Positions 52,972 to 64,000 of a DNA stretch of 64,000 bases are shown here, one piece after another. Every line of letters starts with the position of its first letter. The first letter of the stretch is position 1. The notes below the pieces were generated by a model. That model searched no databases, was not told the origin of the DNA, and was given only the letters and a program-made list of their open reading frames with translations. The DNA comes from Rhizophagus irregularis (lineage: Eukaryota > Glomeromycota > Glomeromycetes > Glomerales > Glomeraceae). Both the position numbers and the translations under genes were made by a program. The DNA lies in assembly GCF_026210795.1 (NCBI RefSeq), contig NC_089442.1, positions 2,046,001-2,110,000 on the forward strand. Direction: 5' to 3'.

Positions 52972-54369
52972 TGACAAATGAAGTAAATTTATCTGCTATA
53001 TAAGAATCACTAAAAACCTGTCAGAACATAAGTAACACATACAGATATAAAGATAAGCCTAGATAACCTGAACCCATCAATTTGAATTAGACTTCTATCT
53101 TATGATAACTTTTTGATTTGTTTGCAATTTAAATTCCATAAACTAAAAACACATAAGCTTATAATAGAGGAAATTTCAGTATAACGTGACAAATTAATGA
53201 AAATAGAGCATGCGTTGTGACACGCCGCCCATAGGATATTAAAATAAAATATCGTATGTTGCCACTGACGTGTTGAGTTCATATAGTTTCTATGCTTGGT
53301 TTTAAAATAAAAATTAATTACAAAACATTAATAAACCATTAATTAAAAATAAAATAATTAATGTGGCACTTTTTACTCAAAAGAAAAAGGCTAAAAGAAT
53401 GTGTTTGTTTATTATTAAGGACGAAATAAAATTTTTATTTTCCAAAAATTGAACTGCGGAATTTCCTATCGAAATCCACTTGTATTTATACATTTTTAAG
53501 AAAAATATTTCTAATATTTCTAATATTTCTAATAAAATTTGAAGATCTATTATCATATGACTTTTTCGTTACACTAAACTAAACTATAAATATAATTTTA
53601 TTGGCTAATTATTTATCCATCAGCTAAATATTTATCCGTCACTTACTGTGCCATGTGACTTGTCACGTGACTTTTGTATTCCCAACTATTTCTTTTGTGT
53701 AACCATATCATGTGACCTACTGCGCCACAGGATTTACTGCGTCATTTGTTTATTATATTTTCAGTTATTACATTTCAGTTATTACATTTCAGTTATTACA
53801 GCGTGACAAGATGTAAAAATTACCTTATGATTCATAAATTATATACGCCTGAATTTTAAAAATTCTATAAAAATAAAATTTATTAGTAAAACTGTATTAT
53901 ATATATAGTCATCAAAATTTTTTGGTTCAAGCAATCTTTTAAGTTGAAAAGAATGCCAGCCTGTACAAACAAAACATCACGAATTTTGATTTTTTATTTT
54001 TATTTTATATCAAGTGTTGCATACCATTCGTATCATTAGATATAGTTCAATGATAATTTTAATTGTATTTGAAAATTAGCAAAATTGCATATAAATTCTT
54101 TGTATTATAGGCTAATTACATTGCTTAATTTAAAGACTTTTATTCCACAAATAGTGGATCACGTAAAACAAATAAAAATACTCGATATATTTTAAATCTA
54201 TATTACATTATCAATACTTTTCTGTAAATCCTTACAAATTAATTACAGTGACATGATTTTTACATGTCAAAATGCCGATTAATTGGACTACAAATCAGAT
54301 CGATCTTTTAAACTGATTAAATAAACTTTTTTTTTTAACAGTTATTTAAAACTGTTTTTTTTTTTGTTT
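52972..54369. other. Intergenic, no gene seen
   Basis: AT-rich. Three exact copies of a 14-bp word (TTTCAGTTATTACA) stand at 53759-53800. A patch around 53630-53740 has repeated GTGAC/TGCGCC words and CACGTG. The frame at 53100-53282 (-) has no support. Confidence 0.5.
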
Positions 54370-55340
54370 TTATGATTTCGGCTTCTTAGATACTCGACAT
54401 GAAATGTGAGTAGAATGGGAAAGAGAATTTTTATTGATTTGGGAACGTTACTAACGTTCCCTTTCTTTTTTTCTTTAGGGAATACTTCTGTAAACCTCAG
54501 CTTTTTAGTAGTGCTTATAACAGATCAGATCAGATCAGATTTTACTTAGATTCAATCTGATCTGAAATTAATTAAATCTGATCTGATCTGATCTGATCTG
54601 AATCAGATCGGTTTAAATTTAATCTAAATCAGATCAGATTTAATTGATCTGATCTGATTTGAAACTGATTAAATCTGATCTGATCTGAATCTGATCTGAT
54701 CTGATTTGAATCTGATTTGAATCTGAATAAATATGTTATAAATTCTAAAGCTATAATTTGTAAATATGTAATTCAGCCAGAATTATGCACTTAACTCCGG
54801 CAGGAATTATTGAATTTCCTAAAAAGGAAATTTAGGTTACATGAAATTCCAAATTGGTTCCTATAAAAATCGATTTTTGTGGAACGGCTATCGCCAAAAA
54901 AATGATTGACATATCCGTTTTGGCTGGAGTTTAAAATTATGAATTAATTCCAGCCGGCATTATGAATTTGGCTGAAATTATTAGTAAAATCAAATCTGAG
55001 ATCTGAATCAAATCTGTCAGATCAAATCTGATCAGATTCAGATTTTAAATAAGCCTAATCTGAATCTGATCTGATTTGATCTGATTTGATTTGAAGCTAA
55101 TTTGATTTGTTCAGATCAAATTTTTTTTAATCTGAATCTGAACTGCAGATTAAATTTATCTGATCTGATCAGATCAGATTTTTTTCAGAGCACTACTTTT
55201 TGGATACCGGGTTTTGAATGTAAGTAGAATAAGAGAGTGGGTGGGTGGACTTTTATTGAATTGGGAATGTAACTAACATTCCTTTTCTTGGTTTTTTTTA
55301 CTTTAGGAATGCCCCTGAACTTCAGCCTCTTAATACTGGG
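54370..55340. repeat. Two units of the GAACGTT repeat family, split by a hAT-like insertion
   Basis: Left unit (54380-54508): GGCTTCTTAGATACTCG, GTGAGTAGAATGGG, GAACGTTACTAACGTTC, TTTCTTTAGGGAATAC, CTCAGCTTTTTAG. Right unit (55196-55340): CTTTTTGGATACCGGG, GTAAGTAGAATAAG, GAATGTAACTAACATTC, ACTTTAGGAATGCCCC, TTCAGCCTCTTAATACTGGG. The same words recur in the array at 62.5-64 kb, so this is a dispersed or tandem family. Confidence 0.65.
54509..55195. mobile_element. hAT-like non-autonomous element full of GATC palindromes
   Basis: The ends TAGTGCT / AGCACTA are inverted. Eight-base flanks CTTTTTAG (54501-54508) and CTTTTTGG (55196-55203) agree at 7 of 8, as in a slightly aged hAT duplication. 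The interior is dominated by runs of CAGATCAGATC and ATCTGATCTGA on both halves, so each strand folds on itself repeatedly. A non-GATC centre (54730-54970) carries TTCCGGCAGGAATT-like words related to palindromes at 13114 and 808. No ORF. Confidence 0.8.
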
Positions 55341-57858
55341 TTTTGTAGTAATTAAAATGTTGAGAACGTTATATATAATTCACTCGTAAAAGAAAGACTG
55401 CTTGTTTGTCTGGAAATTATTAGTATGCAGTTATTCATAGACTACTTTGCTAACTGCTTGTTTGTAGAGGAAAGACTGTATACTATGTAAGTATGCTTGT
55501 TTACACTTCATAGATCAAAAAAGAGAAGTTTGAAGTCAGAGTGTTTTACTGCAAGAAGATTGAAGACCGCTTGGCTGGACATGAGCAAGCTCATAAAGAT
55601 TAGACAACTAAACTACCAGAGAACATCATCAGAAAAAGGAGCCAGTATATAGTTTAAAAAAAAATTTTATAGAAAATAACAAGTTAAATTAAAAAACATT
55701 AGAAATGTTAAAAATGTTTTGATAAAAAAATTAAAACAGCAACGCTTTGATCAACTTCGCATTGATTACGAATAACTTCTCAGAACAATAAAAGATGGTC
55801 ATGCATTGGGCGGAGACCCTATTGTTGTTGGGTCTATTTCACTGACTGATTCCTTATGAAATCTTGTTCGAAAAGAAGGATTCAGAATGAAACCGTTTTC
55901 TTGAAATGTTAGAATTAAGGTTTTTATTGCCTGATGGTATAAAAATTGAAAAGGTGGTACAATTAAATGATAACTACTTCCTCAAAAAGATAATGACAGA
56001 GATGAAAATATACCTGATTTGGAAAATACAGTTAACATTTCAAAAAAAATGGATTCTACCTTCAGAGCAGAATGTAAGTGAGCATGTTCTTGGTACACTT
56101 AGAAGAGTTTTTTCATTCTAGCTTGCTCATAATGTTGCATTGAGCTGCTCTGTTATTATAATTTTATAATTTACCAAAGTTTAAATTTAACTTCTCATTA
56201 AATTGATATATTTTTAAACTTTAACAATGTTGGTTAATTTCATTCAAATTTTATAAAAACATTTTAAATTATTATCTTTTTTATATAACAGCTTGTTTGT
56301 TCAAAAAATATTGTTTACATTTAAAAAATAATAAATAAAGCTTTTTGGATACAGCTCTTTAAATTAAAAATTTTTTCTTTGGTATTTTTCAAGAAATCAT
56401 TTGAGTGAACTCTATAAAAAATTTTATTCGTCATTTCTGTAAAAACTCTGTAAATATGAGCCTTTCACAAATCTATTCGCGGAAAATGTAAATAATTTGA
56501 TAAATTCCATTTATTAATTCCAGAAATATGAACCTTTTTACGGAAAAAAATGGAATACTGTATAAAAAACGGATTGACTTTTTTTACAGGAGAGGGATCT
56601 GTATTATTATATTTGAATTTTTTTAGATAATATCAAATATGTTTTATTAAAAGTTTTAAACTTATTTGGATAATAACTTAATTATTAAACTTAAAAATTT
56701 AGTGGAAAAAATGCAAACCATACTAAAAGTTGATGAAAAAAATAACAAAAAGAAAAATCAATGAGATTATAAATAAAATGTGTAAGAAAAAACTTTACAA
56801 TACTTTAGAATTTAGATCTGATAACAAAATTGCAATTCAATATAAATTAATGATATAAATGCAATAAATTTAAAATCATAAAAATTTAATCACTAGATCC
56901 AAAATATATAATAAGTATTCAGATAATTTTAACCTTCTACTTTATATAAAAATGCTAGATTTAAATTTACCCTTATTTTTATATAAAATTTTAATAAAAA
57001 GAACTTATATATTTTTATTTATTTAGCAATAAAATATTAAATTATTTATTAAAAGTATTAGAATAGTAATATATATTATATTATATTTAATTATAATTTT
57101 ACCTTCAGTTATAAATTATATTTTTATCAAATTAGTAAAATTATATAATTTTCTTAATATTTAGTAGTCCAATTTTAATTAAATTGTAAAGTTTAATAAA
57201 AATTATAAAATAAAAAAATTTTAAGAAAAATATAATTTTAATTTTAGTCAAAAATATAGCTTTATAATTTATATATAGTTAGAGTTTAATATAATAGATT
57301 AAATTATTTGTGTTTTATTATTATTGTTATTTTCTTTATTTGGTTTATTATTATTTATATTTTGAATTAAATTTAATATTTTATGATCAATAAACATTTT
57401 ATGGCTTAGGAGACTTTAAAAGAGATGTGTATTTTTTTATTTGCAAAGTAGGTAATTTTCTAAGTTAAAATTAGAACAGATTACTCATTGAGTCAAGAAG
57501 TTCACAAATTTTATTTAGAAAGGTATTGGATTTATTTATTTGAATTGGATAATAATGAGCAAAGTGGATAACTCCTAGAAAAATTTAAAATAGATTACTC
57601 AATTGAGTCAGAAAGTTTACAAGATTGTTTTAAAAAAATTATCTGCTTTTTCTTTTTATTTTATTTTTAATTTTATTTTTTTATTCCTTTTTTTTTTTCT
57701 TTTTGTTCACTTGATAACCAATTTAAGCAGATAACATCCTACTTTGTTATTAGTAAAGTTAGCTAATTCTAGCTATATCTTTTTTACTATTGGTAATTCA
57801 ACTAATTCTAAAGGAGGATGGTTATGTCTTTTTTACCATTGAATAAAATTTTAATATA
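55341..57858. other. Intergenic with an unidentified coding-like scrap
   Basis: About 55500-55660 and 55740-56121 have mixed composition and plus-strand frames, including 55906-56121 (MLELRFLLPDG..SEQNVSEHVLGTLRRVF). No domain is recognised, and stops separate the pieces, so this is probably a transposon-gene remnant. From 56200 to 57858 the DNA is extreme AT filler with nothing recognised. Confidence 0.35.
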
Positions 57859-58387
57859 CTAGGAAACGGTAACCGTTGGTGTGTCCGAAGCATCATAAAT
57901 TACATGTTCATAAATTTAAACTGAACACTAAAAATATAACACTAAAAATGCTAAAAAAAGTAATAGTATCACTAAAAAATGTCATTTTATTATCATACTT
58001 TCATACTTTGTACTGTGTTGCAAATTTTTAATTTATTCTCATGATTGTCAAAAAAAAAATAAAAAGTTAACATTTAATTAAAAAAAATACAAAATGTAAA
58101 AATTATGAGTAAAAAAAAAATTAATTTATTATTTGAATGCCATAAAAAACTTTTAAGAAATAAGAAAATTTAAATCAGGGATAAAAAAATTTTTAAATTT
58201 AACGTATAAACAGTAGTCATGTGACTTTATAAAGATATTTTTAGAATCAGAGGCATAAAGATGCACGTAAACAAATCTAAGGTTACACCTGATCCTTAGA
58301 TTTTATTGGCCATACACACGTGCAGACAGACACCAACATGCATGGTATGGAGTAGAATGAAAGTGTCCTACGCTTACGCTTCGGACA
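57859..58387 (-). mobile_element. Helitron-like non-autonomous element, copy 2
   Basis: Minus-strand start TTGTCCGAAGCGTAAGCG after an A, and end CAACGGTTACCGTTTCCTAG before a T. The interior words ..TTAAATCAGGG.., AAGGTTACACCTGATCC and GGAGTAGAATGAAAGTGTCC are shared with copy 1 at 4903-5473. Copy 2 has an extra segment around 58300-58340 with CACACGTGCAGACAGAC. Confidence 0.6.
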
Positions 58388-58546
58388 ATTATTAATAATG
58401 TTTTTTTTCTAATAACAGATAATAGGCCAATACAGAAATTTACAATTATTGATAAAATAAAGTTTTATAAGTCATTCTACTCTTAGTGTAAATATATTAT
58501 ATTTAAAATTTATAATACTAATATTATTATTTTTTTAAAAAAATAG

Positions 58547-59820
58547 CAGTAATGATATCTATTAAAAGAAAATAAGATATTAGTTAATAATAGTATAAAT
58601 TTTTTATTTAAAATAAAGGAAGGTACATCACTAGTTTTTTATTAGGAACTAATAGACCTTTACTAACAATAAACTTAAAACAAACTTAGAAAAAAAAATG
58701 GTATCATGCTACCTAAATTAAGTGATTCTTACTATTATGATCTTTCAGAATATCACTGATATTTTAAGTTAACTTAAATTTGTAAAATAAAAACACATAC
58801 TTTTTTCTATAAATTCAATCCAATTTTTCAGCTTCTTTTAAAAATTTAAATGAATAGAAAATAATAATAAAGCAGTAATGACATCTATTTTATTAAAGAA
58901 AATAAGATATTAATTAATAGTATAAATTTTTTATTTAAGATAAAAGAAAGTATATAGTTAGTTCCTTATTAAGAATTAATAGACAACAAACTTAGAACAA
59001 ATTTAGAAAAAAAATGGTATCATACTATCCAAGTTAAGTGATTCTTACTGTCATAGTTAGGGATGCTAATGGTTGGTTCAGTTCAGTTTTGGTTTTAAAA
59101 CTGCGATTTTCAATTAAAATCGAACTGACCACAAAACTGACCGATAAAACCAAATTGCAAAACCGATCGCAAAATTACTGCAAATTGAATGAATTAATGT
59201 TAGAAAGTATTAATTATAATTTTATTTTGATAATATTTCTTAGTTATAATTTTTTTACGATAATAATATTAATTTTGTGATTTTTTTCAGCAAAATAAAA
59301 AATCACGTGATCAATGCGTAAATTATAAATTTTCTTATTTTTTTTTTGCAAGGTAGTGCAATTCATGAGTTTATTAGTTATATAATAGTAGTACAAAATT
59401 TCTGGTATATACATAACTAATCTATTAAAAAATAAATTTTCTTATTATTTCAAAAATAAGAATACTATATATATAGTATATATACAACTAAATCATAATT
59501 TTTAATAGTATTTTCAATAAAATTAATAAAACAAACATTTTTTTCTTTTGGAATATAAAATTAACTGATCAGTTTTTTTGTCAGTTTTTTTATATATAAA
59601 CTGACGTTTAACTGGTCAGTCTTAAACTGAAACTGAATCGTAACTGAACTGGTAAAGACCAGTTATAATTGGTTGTAACTGAAACTTTTGACATTCTTAA
59701 TCATGGTTCTTCAAAATATCACTAATATCCTAAACTAATCTAAATTTGCAAAATAAAAAATGTACACCTTTTTTTTCAGTTTCTCAGCTTCTTTTAAAAT
59801 TTAAATAAATAGAAAATAAT
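58547..59820. repeat. Tandem duplication of a ~326-bp unit, second copy split by a hAT-like element
   Basis: The first unit starts AGCAGTAATGATATCTATT (58547) and runs to 58872. The second starts AGCAGTAATGACATCTATT (58873), is aligned up to GATTCTTACTGTCAT, is then interrupted by 642 bp, and resumes at 59700 with ATCATGGTTCTTCAAAATATCACTAAT to about 59820. No coding frame. The uninterrupted first unit shows what the empty site looked like. Confidence 0.8.
59058..59699. mobile_element. hAT-like non-autonomous element with empty-site evidence
   Basis: The ends TAGGGATGCTAATGG and (reverse complement of right end) TAAGAATGTCAAAAG are hAT-type. The flanks TCATAGTT/TCATGGTT match 7 of 8, with a one-base ambiguity of the border. 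The sister unit at 58.7 kb has the undisrupted site (TTATGATC). The interior is rich in AACTGA/TCAGTT words (GTTCAGTTCAG, AACTGACC, CTGGTCAG), a subterminal repeat signature. No ORF of note. Confidence 0.8.
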
Positions 59821-59999
59821 GAAGCAATATAGGTCTTGTATGATATAATATATATAAAATAATTAAAAATATTATTGCAAAAAATAAAATTTTTGTATTT
59901 TTGAAAAAAATTGTAAAAAAAAATTTTACAGGTCTTTAAATAAAAAAAATTTGCTCTTGCTTATTTTTAATAATTGTGAATAAAGCTCTGAATGGTTCA

Positions 60000-60254
<255 letters not shown>

Positions 60255-60289
60255 TCATCTTTATTGATATTATATTTTACATTTAAAAA

Positions 60290-60640
60290 TAATTTACAGT
60301 TAAATGATCATTTTTCATTATGACTTATAATTACACCAATATTTTTTATTAATAATTTATAATTTTTCTATTGTTTTTCATTATTACTTATAGTTATACC
60401 GATATTTTTATTAATAACTCACAGTTAAATAATAATTTTCTATTGCTATTATTTTTTATTATCATTTATTAGTTATACCAATATTTTTTATTAATGATAC
60501 AGTTAAATGATAATTTTTTTTATTATTACTTATAGTTACACTAATATTTTTATTAATAACTTATAGTTAAATGATAATCTTCCTATGTTTTTCATTATTA
60601 CTTATTATTACACCAATATTTATTATTATTATTATTATTA
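60290..60640. repeat. ~60-65-bp AT-rich tandem repeat
   Basis: About five degenerate copies of a unit containing TTACTTATAGTTAYACC, AATATTTTTTATTAATAA and CAGTTAAATGATAATTTT, ending in an (ATT)n run near 60620. Non-coding. Confidence 0.65.
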
Positions 60641-61384
60641 TTATTTAATCCAGTATATTTACAAATTTATTAGAATAATATTAGTAATTATACATAATTT
60701 TTATTAATTTTTTACATATGATTACTATATATAATATATATATAATATTAATAAAAATAATGTATATCTCGTGGGGAAGTAATACAATTTAATCATAATA
60801 AATATTATCACATAACTAATAAACAATTATCATTTTTTTTTAGACACATTTTTCTTTTACAACATACAATCCTTTGCACTTTTTTCTTTGCCAAATTTCA
60901 AGTTCTTTTTTTTAAACCTTTCAGAGGTTTGTTTATTATTTTATCACTTTTCTGTCATGTTAATTTTTTTCTTTCCTTTTATTAATTATGTTTTCTTTAG
61001 TTAATTTTAAAATGGCTTTTTAAAATAGTTGAAATTAAGGTAAGTAGAACAGTTTTTTTTATTATTTTGCATTTTTTTTTTTAAGTCAGTACTTAATTAG
61101 TTTCTTTTTTTTTTTATGGGCAGTGTTTCTGTGGTTCTTTATTTTTTTCTCTCTCTCATTTCCTTCATCCTTTTTATTTGTTTTTATTTTTCATTATTCC
61201 TTTTTATTATTTTCATTTCCCTTTAATCCTTTTTCGTTTATTATCTTCTTTTATTTTTTTCTCATTTATTTTCATTTCTTTTTAATTATTTTTAATTATT
61301 TTTATTTTTCTGTTTATTTTTCATTTTTCTTCATTTTTTTTTCATTTAATTTCTGTTTATTTCATTCTTTTCATTTGTTTAGGA
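60641..61384. other. Pyrimidine-rich low-complexity region
   Basis: T-rich DNA, especially 61100-61380 (TTTTTCATTTTTCTTCAT-type words). It keeps a Phe/Ser/Leu frame open (61123-61416) that is composition-driven and not a gene. No structure beyond that. Confidence 0.6.
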
Positions 61385-61574
61385 TCCCAGACATCATATA
61401 TATAACTCATAACTGATTTGCATGAATTTAGCACTTTTTGCTTCTGCTAAAATAGACCTAATTTGCTAAAAATCAAATTATCACATTTTAAATCTATACT
61501 AATTTGCTAAAACTCAAAATATGAGTATAACTTTTTAGCAAATTGACCTAAATTTCAAAAAAAAATCACATTTT

Positions 61575-61700
61575 TTGCGATTATCTCGGCATCCAGTGGT
61601 CCAATTTATGCGAACTTTTTTTATTTTGTAGCCCTCATTGAGCTCTACAAATTAAAAAAAATCTGCATAAATCGGATTACTGGATGCCAAGATAATCACA
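61575..61700. repeat. Hairpin with ~50-bp arms
   Basis: GATTATCTCGGCATCCAGTG and AATTTATGCGAACTTTTTTT on the left pair with ATTTTTTTTAAT.., CTGCATAAAT, and ACTGGATGCCAAGATAATC on the right, around a GTAGCCCTCATTGAGCTCTAC centre that is itself inverted (GTAG/CTAC, GAGCTC). It lies in a region repeating AATTTGCTAAAA words (61380-62050), perhaps one larger non-autonomous element with ends near 61395 and 62055. Confidence 0.75.
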
Positions 61701-62560
61701 AAAAACTGAAAATAAAAAAAATGTTGCGAAACTAATCGGACGGGTTTTGGCCTGCATTATGCTTAGTTTTAGCTAGAATTATACTTAATTTTGGCCAAAA
61801 TATAATCTGGACCCTGAAACTAATATTTTTAAAAATATTATCAGTAAAAGTTAAAAAAAAGGATAAGTTAAATTTAAAAAAAAGTACCAATTTGCTCAAA
61901 TATAAAATATGACTTTGTAAAATCAACACAATTTGCTAAAACTTATAATTATGACTTTTAATTAATTTTCAATCAATTTGTTCTATCTAAAATTATAAGT
62001 TTAACCTAATTTTGATTGAATTTGCTAAAACTCAAATGTGAGTTATACATCAGAAAATTTTTTGGAGAGCAGATCTGCACAAATTTTCAGAAATTATATT
62101 TGCGCAGATCTTATACCCTGACGCAAAATATTAGAGGAAAATTTTAATAAAAAACTGCGCAGATTTTATAAATAACAAAGTTCTGCGCAGATTTTTAAAT
62201 AAAAAACCTTCAAAATACCTCAGCAATTTTTTTCAGTAAAAATCTGCGTCACAATAATACAAATTAATTTATTGCATTAATTACTAATTTATTTATATAA
62301 TCAAAATTACTTTTTTATTATATATTAACAAGTTTACAAATACAATTGAAATCTATTACTAGTCATTGCTATTTATCATCTCTTTACTACACATTTACAT
62401 GTTTTTAATGGTTTGGACATTGTTCCAGTTGGTTCGATTCCAATAAACAACAAAATAAAATAGAAAATCAGAGATATTTGTTAGAAATAAGAAAATCATT
62501 TCAAAGTTATTACTTTCGAAATGTTTGACACAAAATCTCAGGATCTAAAAAATAAAGTAA
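61701..62560. other. Repeat-word region, no gene seen
   Basis: Contains further AATTTGCTAAAAYT words to 62050, then CTGCGCAGATTT repeats (62050-62250; three clear copies), then plain AT-rich DNA. The small minus-strand frame at 61732-61929 is unsupported. Confidence 0.5.
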
Positions 62561-62564
62561 AATG

Positions 62565-64000
62565 AACGTAAGTAGAATGTTCGTTAAAGAAGAATAAAAA
62601 AAAAATTATAAAGAATTTTGAAGATATATCTTCAAATTCTTTCATCCAGGAGCCAGAGAAAAAAACCCTACAGAAAAAAACAACTGAAATGTTAGTAAAC
62701 GTTTCGCAAATTAAAAAACATGAAAGAATTTTGAAGGAATTTTACCTTCGAAATTCTGTCCAAAAGTCGTAAATCTGCAAAAAGTAAAAGAAAAGACAAA
62801 TGAAACGTTAGTAAATGTTTCGTTAAACATTAAAAAAAATTAATTTTGAAGGTAAATACCTTTGAAATCCTGAAAAAATCTAGTCTGGTTCGTCTAAAGA
62901 AGCCCAGCGTCCCTATATAAAGAAGAAAGAACGTTAGAAACGTTCTTTGAAAAAAAAAATAAATTTTAAAGTTTCACAACTCTCGTTGTGAAACTTACCA
63001 TTTACCCGTTTTGGAAGCCTTGGAGTACCGAAACCTACAACAAAAAAGAAAAACAAAACGTTAGCTAACGTTTCGTTTAAATAAAAACAAAAAAAACAGA
63101 ATTTCAAAGGTTACCTTCAAAATTCTGTTCAGGGGGCATCTAGAGAGCCGTATTTCTACAAAATACAAAAATGAATATTAGAAAATGCTTCGTTAAGTAT
63201 AATTATTAAAAAAAATTTTTTTCAAAGGTTTCACCTTCGATATGGGAGATCGAACTCATTTTCAGCTTTCTTTACCTAAAAAAAATAAAATATGAATGTT
63301 AGTTAACGTTTGTTTAAATAAAAAAGAAAAAAAAAATTTGAAGGTTTTACCTTCGATATGGGATCCCAGAATTTGTTTTTGGATTCCCTTGCCTAAAAAA
63401 AAGTAATACGAACGTTAGTTAACGTTCATCAATAAATTAAATAAAAAAAATTTTTTTTATGAAGATTTACCTTTGTATGGAAAAACCTTCGTATGGGAGT
63501 CCAAGTTTTCGGCTTCCTTTATCTAAAAAAAAAGGAAATACGAACGTTAGTTACGTTCGTCAATAAATTAAATAAAAAAAAATTTTTTTTTACGAAGATG
63601 TTACCTTTGTATGGGAAAACCTTCGTATGGAAGTCCAAGTTTTTGGCTTCTTTTATCTAAAAAAAAGGAAATACAAATGTTAGTTACGTTTATCAATAAA
63701 TTAAATAAAAAAAATTTTTTTTTACGAAGATTTTACCTTTGTATGGGAAAACCTTCGTATGGGAGTCCAAGTTTTTGGCTTCCTTTATCTAAAAAAAAAG
63801 GAAATACGAACGTTAGTTACATTCGTCAATAAATAAAAAAGAAAAAAAAAATTTGAAGGTTTTACCTTCGATATGGGAGTCTGGAACTCGTTTTCGGATT
63901 CCTTTACCTAAAAAAAAAGACAAAACGTTAGAAATGTTTTGTCAATAAATTAATTAAAAAAAAATTAATTTTCGAAGGTTTGTTTTACCTTCGATATGAA
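62565..64000 (-). repeat. Array of ~110-134-bp units resembling tandem micro-exons, runs off the window
   Basis: At least eleven units are marked by (G)AACGTTAGTTAACGTT or variants at about 62687, 62797, 62930, 63058, 63170, 63295, 63410, 63542, 63676, 63808 and 63924. On the minus strand each has a T-run ending TAG, then a 36-53-base block such as GTAAAGGAATCCGAAAACG.. ending ATCGAAG or ACGAAG, then GTAAAAC or GTTTTCCC. These look like 3' splice site, exon and 5' splice site. The right-hand units (63366-63907) stay open in two of three phases. Units also contain inverted AACGTTAGTTAACGTT and AAAAAATTTTTT palindromes, so a satellite is the alternative. No recognised protein. Confidence 0.6.

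Noticed and set aside
59038-59280. 80-codon ORF at the left end of the hAT-like element
   Set aside because: Starts outside the element and crosses its TIR; subterminal repeats keep the frame open.
61123-61416. 97-codon Phe/Ser-rich ORF
   Set aside because: Frame is open only because the DNA is almost pure T/C; no conserved motif, no splice support.
63611-63832. Plus-strand ORF with MGKPSYGSPSFWL repeats
   Set aside because: Shadow of the tandem array; the plus strand has no splice-like order and stops occur in neighbouring units.
62565-64000. CRISPR array
   Set aside because: Regular units, but no short identical repeats with unique spacers, units are diverged throughout, and the host is eukaryotic.

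Overview
The window looks like nuclear DNA of a very AT-rich fungus. An arbuscular mycorrhizal fungus (Glomeromycotina, Rhizophagus-like) is the best guess. The grounds are short GT-AG introns, TKL-type kinases fused to other modules, a kinase plus Sel1-repeat protein, an F-box/LRR gene, long AT intergenic stretches and abundant decayed DNA transposons. The assignment is inference from gene style; no marker gene fixes the species.

Left third (1-25.3 kb): a dead Tc1/mariner-like transposon (577-3346) with TIRs and a TA target site; a small three-exon gene for a probable mitochondrial single-span protein (4083-4622); a long inverted-repeat element interrupted by a Helitron-like insertion (4801-6030). 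Three paralogous minus-strand genes at 7.2-10.2, 18.8-21.0 and 23.0-25.2 kb encode a novel-looking N-terminal module of repeated Cys-x2-Cys knuckles joined to a tyrosine-kinase-like domain. Copy 2 is a pseudogene. Copies 1 and 3 each carry a +1 frame change between the Cys module and the kinase. A plus-strand scrap of a fourth copy lies at 15978. Between copies 1 and 2 sits a tandem duplication of a 2.08-kb unit that contains telomere-like repeats and a 79-bp perfect hairpin whose loop is inverted between the copies.

Middle (28.3-44.7 kb): ordinary gene-dense DNA. It holds a dynein intermediate chain (11 exons), an F-box/LRR protein (3 exons), a full-length ABCC/MRP-type ABC transporter (20 exons, one Walker A split over micro-exons), a divergently placed pseudokinase with an MLKL-like N-terminal helical domain and C-terminal Sel1 repeats, and a second small mitochondrial-type protein gene.

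Right (44.7-64 kb): a transposon graveyard without an intact recognisable gene. It holds a TIR element with an internal ~180-bp satellite, a 4.7-kb MULE (FAR1, MULE DDE, SWIM, zinc knuckle; broken ORF; apparent 9-bp TSD), three hAT-like non-autonomous elements with 8-bp target duplications, a second full-size Helitron-like copy, several foldback palindromes, and at the right edge an array of ~110-134-bp repeats whose minus strand reads like tandem micro-exons with splice-like borders. CACGTG is strikingly over-represented through the whole window.

The three Cys-knuckle kinases and the MLKL-like pseudokinase are the best candidates for under-described signalling biology. The ABC transporter and dynein chain are housekeeping-type. 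All exon borders were set by hand from reading-frame continuity and GT-AG signals.
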